Source: Arthrobacter sp. B0490 (GTDB taxonomy: Bacteria > Actinomycetota > Actinomycetes > Actinomycetales > Micrococcaceae). Taken from it: a stretch of 64,000 nucleotides of DNA. The notes under the pieces were generated by a model. The model ran no database searches. It worked only from the letters and a program-made list of their open reading frames with translations, and was not told the DNA's origin. How positions within the stretch are numbered: the first letter of the stretch is position 1; each line of letters opens with the position of its first letter. Both the position numbers and the translations under genes were made by a program. The stretch is taken from positions 42,253 through 106,252 of the forward strand of contig NZ_PJIR01000010.1 in assembly GCF_002929355.1 (NCBI RefSeq), read 5' to 3'. Below are positions 61,339 to 64,000 of the stretch, piece after piece.

Positions 61339-61884
61339 TCAGGCGCTCCGCGCCTTCCGCGCACGGTAGGCCTTCACATGGGTGCGGTTCGCGCAGTTCC
61401 CGGTGTCGCAGAAGCGCCGGGAGCGGTTGCGGCTGAGGTCCAGCACCACGCCGTCGCAGTCCTCCGCAGCGCAGGATCGCAGGCGGTCCAGTTCGTGCCC
61501 GCGGATGACGTCCGCGAGGGCCATCGCGGCCTCGGTGGCCATGCGTTCCTCGAGCGGGGCTTCGGGCGCGGTCGCGTGGAGGTGCCAGTCCCACTCGTCA
61601 TGCCTGACCAGCTGGGGGAGGGCGTTGGCCCGCCGGAGGATCGCATTGACGAGCGCGACGGCGTCGTCCTCCTCCGCGAACCAGATCACCTCCAGTTCGG
61701 CCCGCAGGGCGCGGACCGACTGCAACTCGGCGTCGGTGCGCGTCCGGGAGCCGGAGAACCGCTGCTCCTCGAGGAACCGGTCCAGGCCCTCGAGCGTGCC
61801 GAGCGGATCGGTGTCCTCCTTCGCCGTGTTGATGAGCGCGGCCGCGGACGAGAGCGCCACTTCCGTGTCATATGTGAAAAGCAT
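61339..61884 (-). CDS. CGNR zinc-finger (ABATE) regulator
   Basis: A 181-residue protein with an N-terminal ABATE-type domain (FTYDTEVALSSAAALINTAK, then EDDAVALVNAILRRANAL) and a C-terminal CGNR-like zinc finger (RSCAAEDCDGVVLDLSRNRS, then RRFCDTGNCANRTHVKAYRA), where the name-giving CGNR reads CANR. It is probably a DNA-binding regulator. AGGAG lies 5 bases before ATG 61884, preferred over ATG 61899. It is divergent from the EamA exporter, its likely target. Confidence 0.9.
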   Translation of the reverse strand: MLFTYDTEVALSSAAALINTAKEDTDPLGTLEGLDRFLEEQRFSGSRTRTDAELQSVRALRAELEVIWFAEEDDAVALVNAILRRANALPQLVRHDEWDWHLHATAPEAPLEERMATEAAMALADVIRGHELDRLRSCAAEDCDGVVLDLSRNRSRRFCDTGNCANRTHVKAYRARKARSA

Positions 61885-61972
61885 GTTGACTCCTGACATT
61901 GCATCCCTCTACTGTCACGACCATAACCACTTCACACCCATGACACCAGTCATCGACCCGAAGGGAGCGGAC

Positions 61973-62947
61973 GTGACCCTGCGCCCCGCCACCGGCCTCT
62001 GGATAGCCCTCATCTCCGCGGCGGCGTTCGGCGTCTCGGGTCCCTTCGCGAAGTCGCTCCTGGAGATCGGCTGGAGCCCCGGAGCCGCTGTCGGCCTCCG
62101 GATCGGAGGTGCCGCGGTCGTGCTCCTGGTGCCTGTGCTGATCGCGTTGCGGGGCCGCTGGTCCACGATGCGCGGCAACGCGCTCACCGTGACGATCTAC
62201 GGCACCACGGCGATCGCCCTGTGCCAGCTGTTCTACTTCAATGCCGTGCAGCGCATGTCCGTCGGCGTCTCGCTGCTGCTCGAGTACCTGGCGCCCGTGC
62301 TGATCGTCGGGTTCCTCTGGCTGCGCTCCCGCAGGGCGCCCAACGCCCTCACGCTGGTCGGGTCCGTCACCGCGGTCCTCGGACTCCTGCTCGTCCTCGA
62401 CCTCGCCGGGGATGCCCGGCTCGACCCCGTGGGCGTCCTGTTCGGCCTCGCAGCCGCCGTCTGCCTCGTGGTGTTCTTCCTGATGTCCGCGAGGGTCGAC
62501 GAGTCGCTGCCGCCGCTCGTCATGGCCGGAGGAGGGATGGTGGTGGGCGCGCTGACCATCCTGCTGCTGGGCGTCACGAACATCATGCCGTTCCACTTCG
62601 TGTTCACGGATGTCCAGCTTGCCGGGCGGACGTACAGCTGGGTGGTGCCCGTGGCCGTCCTCGTCCTCGTGGCCACGGTGGCCGCCTACGTGACGGGTAT
62701 CGTGGCGGCGCAGCGCCTCGGTTCCAAGGTGGCGAGCTTCGTGGCGTTGACGGAGGTGATGTTCGCCGTGCTCGCGGCGTGGCTGATCCTCGGCGAGCTG
62801 CCGGGCGCCGTGCAGTTGCTCGGCGGACTCCTGATCGTCGTCGGCGTGGTCTGCGTCCGATGGGACGAGCTGCGGTCGGCGTCCGGTGACGACGACGCGG
62901 CGGTCCTCGACCGTCCCAGTCCGGTGGAGCCGCTGCCGAAGCCGTGA
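61973..62947 (+). CDS. EamA/DMT-family exporter
   Basis: A 324-residue drug/metabolite transporter with ten helices in two EamA halves: LWIALISAAAFGVSGPFAKS, then LLEYLAPVLIVGFLWL in the first, and VASFVALTEVMFAVLAAWLI, then LGELPGAVQLLGGLLIVVGV in the second. It probably exports amino acids or metabolites (RhtA-like). GTG 61973 follows AAGGGAG by 6 bases; ATG 61940 is an alternative. The CGNR regulator is divergent across 88 bases. Confidence 0.9.
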   Translation: MTLRPATGLWIALISAAAFGVSGPFAKSLLEIGWSPGAAVGLRIGGAAVVLLVPVLIALRGRWSTMRGNALTVTIYGTTAIALCQLFYFNAVQRMSVGVSLLLEYLAPVLIVGFLWLRSRRAPNALTLVGSVTAVLGLLLVLDLAGDARLDPVGVLFGLAAAVCLVVFFLMSARVDESLPPLVMAGGGMVVGALTILLLGVTNIMPFHFVFTDVQLAGRTYSWVVPVAVLVLVATVAAYVTGIVAAQRLGSKVASFVALTEVMFAVLAAWLILGELPGAVQLLGGLLIVVGVVCVRWDELRSASGDDDAAVLDRPSPVEPLPKP

Positions 62948-63014
62948 GGGCGGCGGGGTCCTCGTCGAGCCGACCGCGTAGCGCGCCGCCGTCCCGTCGG
63001 AGCGGGGGAATGCT

Positions 63015-63716
63015 TCAGGTACGGCGACCGGGCTCGTGATGGTCCCGGGACGGGTCGGGGATGTCTTCCCGCCCCGAGTAGATCAGGTGCTCGGCGACCT
63101 TCACCAGTTTGAGGTTGGTGCGCGAGCTCTGGTCCTGCAGCATCGCGAACGCGCCGTCCGCGCTGACCTTGTGCCGTTCCATCAGGATGCCCTTGGCCTG
63201 CCCGATGGTGTCCCGGCTGATGACGGCCTGCTGCAGCTGCTGCAACTTGTCCAGTTTCTGTTCGAGGAGTGCGCGCGTGGCGTCCAGCTCCCGCCTGAGG
63301 GCGCCGCGTTCGTCGGCTTCCTCGTCGGCGGCCCGCGCCGCCTCGGCTGCGTCGAGGACTGCCAGCGCGCTCTCCCGAGGGCGTGCGATGAACGGTCCGG
63401 GACGTGACCCGGGCGGTGGCCCTGTTGCAGCCGGGAGATCGACCGCCGAGTGCGACGCCACCGCCTGGTGGGTGAGTTCCTCGACCGATGACAGGCCGAG
63501 AACCTCCATGGCCCGGTCCAGGTGCCCCTGGACCGTCCGTACGGGAAGGAAGAGGTCGGAGGCTATGTCCTCGCACGTGCGTCCGTCGGCGATCATCACG
63601 GCGACCAGGGCCTGACGGTCGCTCAGGTTTCCGGACGGGAGGCGACGCAGGCGCAGCGCCTCCGCGGGGGTGCGCCGACGCGCCGTGTCGGTGGAGTACT
63701 CGGATGCGGATGTCAT
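63015..63716 (-). CDS. LuxR-type HTH - ANTAR fusion regulator
   Basis: A 233-residue protein with two nucleic-acid-binding parts. Residues ~31-77 form a LuxR/GerE-like HTH (LSDRQALVAVMIADGRTCED, then LFLPVRTVQGHLDRAMEVLG). After a Pro/Gly-rich linker comes a probable coiled coil (137-166, ALRRELDATRALLEQKLDKL) and an ANTAR domain (163-215, ISRDTIGQAKGILMERHKVS, then GAFAMLQDQSSRTNLKLV). ANTAR usually follows a GAF, PAS or receiver domain; here no sensor domain is visible. AGGGG lies before the ATG. Confidence 0.85.
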   Translation of the reverse strand: MTSASEYSTDTARRRTPAEALRLRRLPSGNLSDRQALVAVMIADGRTCEDIASDLFLPVRTVQGHLDRAMEVLGLSSVEELTHQAVASHSAVDLPAATGPPPGSRPGPFIARPRESALAVLDAAEAARAADEEADERGALRRELDATRALLEQKLDKLQQLQQAVISRDTIGQAKGILMERHKVSADGAFAMLQDQSSRTNLKLVKVAEHLIYSGREDIPDPSRDHHEPGRRT

Positions 63717-63899
63717 GGGGGCCCCTGGTCAGCACGGCAGTAACGGCTCGGTGCCAGGGTCCGGGGCAGTAACTTAACGATGCGGGTCGCCGGCCCAGGA
63801 GTCAAGGTGGGGTGGAGCGGGGCGACAGGACGGGGCGTTGCCGCAGCGTCGCCGGGCGGGCCCTGAGGCCCGCGGATACGGCGGTGATCCTCCTGCAGC

Positions 63900-63929
63900 C
63901 TGACGTCGGTTCCGGTCGGTGTTTAGACT
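63900..63929 (+). promoter_or_regulatory. Candidate promoter reading out of the window
   Basis: CTGACG (63900-63905) and TAGACT (63924-63929) are 18 bases apart on the plus strand and fit an actinobacterial housekeeping promoter for a gene beyond the right edge. The rest of 63,717-64,000 has no convincing gene. A 7-bp hairpin with a CTGA loop lies at 63856-63873. Confidence 0.45.
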
Positions 63930-64000
63930 TCCACCGGAGGGTCGTCGGCCTCTCAGGCTCCGCGTACTCTTTCTGTGCACTGCTCGTGTTGCTTGGGGAA

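Noticed and set aside
63774..63980. A 68-codon minus-strand frame at the right edge
   Set aside because: No ribosome binding site, Arg/Pro/Ser-rich composition, and it overlaps a better promoter candidate on the plus strand.

Overview
The window is high-GC, densely coded DNA from an actinobacterium, most likely an Arthrobacter-like member of the Micrococcaceae. This rests on strong G/C bias at third codon positions, frequent GTG and TTG starts, many start codons sitting 6-7 bases behind a TANNNT box (probable leaderless mRNAs), an Lsr2 nucleoid protein, ANTAR regulators, and actinobacterial families such as DUF6325, SHOCT, DUF4031 and a SigX5-like sigma factor. I see no rRNA, tRNA, CRISPR array, insertion sequence or prophage. 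About 60 protein genes are supported, mostly in short operons.

Layout. 1-12,500 holds stress and housekeeping genes: a cut-off LEA-like gene, a manganese catalase, a haem-oxygenase-like di-iron protein coupled to a CDGSH iron-sulfur protein, 5-oxoprolinase (pxpA and a fused pxpBC), an ammonium channel, a ThiS/MoaD-like carrier paired with an Asp-box propeller protein, Lsr2, and small DUF6325/SHOCT/DUF1269 proteins. 12,600-18,600 holds a large LuxR-type (LAL) regulator, a four-helix membrane protein, a SigX5-type ECF sigma factor divergent from a DHFR-like protein, a DUF4287 protein and a DUF4031-HD fusion.

18,600-23,800 is a zinc-uptake locus of the AztABCD type with two AztD-like lipoproteins and a Zur-like box between divergent aztB and aztA. 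23,800-36,000 is a mixed stretch: a MerR-led membrane protein operon, a coupled PrmC-like/GyrI-like/tubby-like operon, an NmrA-type reductase, a phosphoesterase, a GAF-ANTAR regulator, an HtrA-like lipoprotein protease, a MATE transporter and an AlkD-like protein.

36,100-43,300 looks like one catabolic unit for N-methylated amines: a GntR regulator coupled to a soluble Cache-domain sensor, divergent from an APC permease, dmmA, dmmB, dmmC and a nitrilase-family amidohydrolase. 43,300-54,000 is an amino-sugar locus. Its left arm encodes NagA, NagB, a DeoR regulator, a class II aldolase, a PfkB kinase, a ROK kinase and a SIS isomerase. Its right arm encodes a sugar ABC importer without an ATPase, with cutC at the end. 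Together these could serve both the GlcNAc and GalNAc routes.

54,100-64,000 holds two MFS transporters, small membrane proteins, an AAA+ ATPase, a rifampin-monooxygenase-like flavoprotein, a CGNR zinc-finger regulator divergent from an EamA exporter, and an unusual HTH-ANTAR fusion. No single gene here is clearly a wholly new system. The most promising leads are the two AztD paralogs with complementary loss of metal-binding motifs, the Dmm-type cluster with its coupled Cache sensor, the HTH-ANTAR protein, and cutC inside a sugar importer operon.
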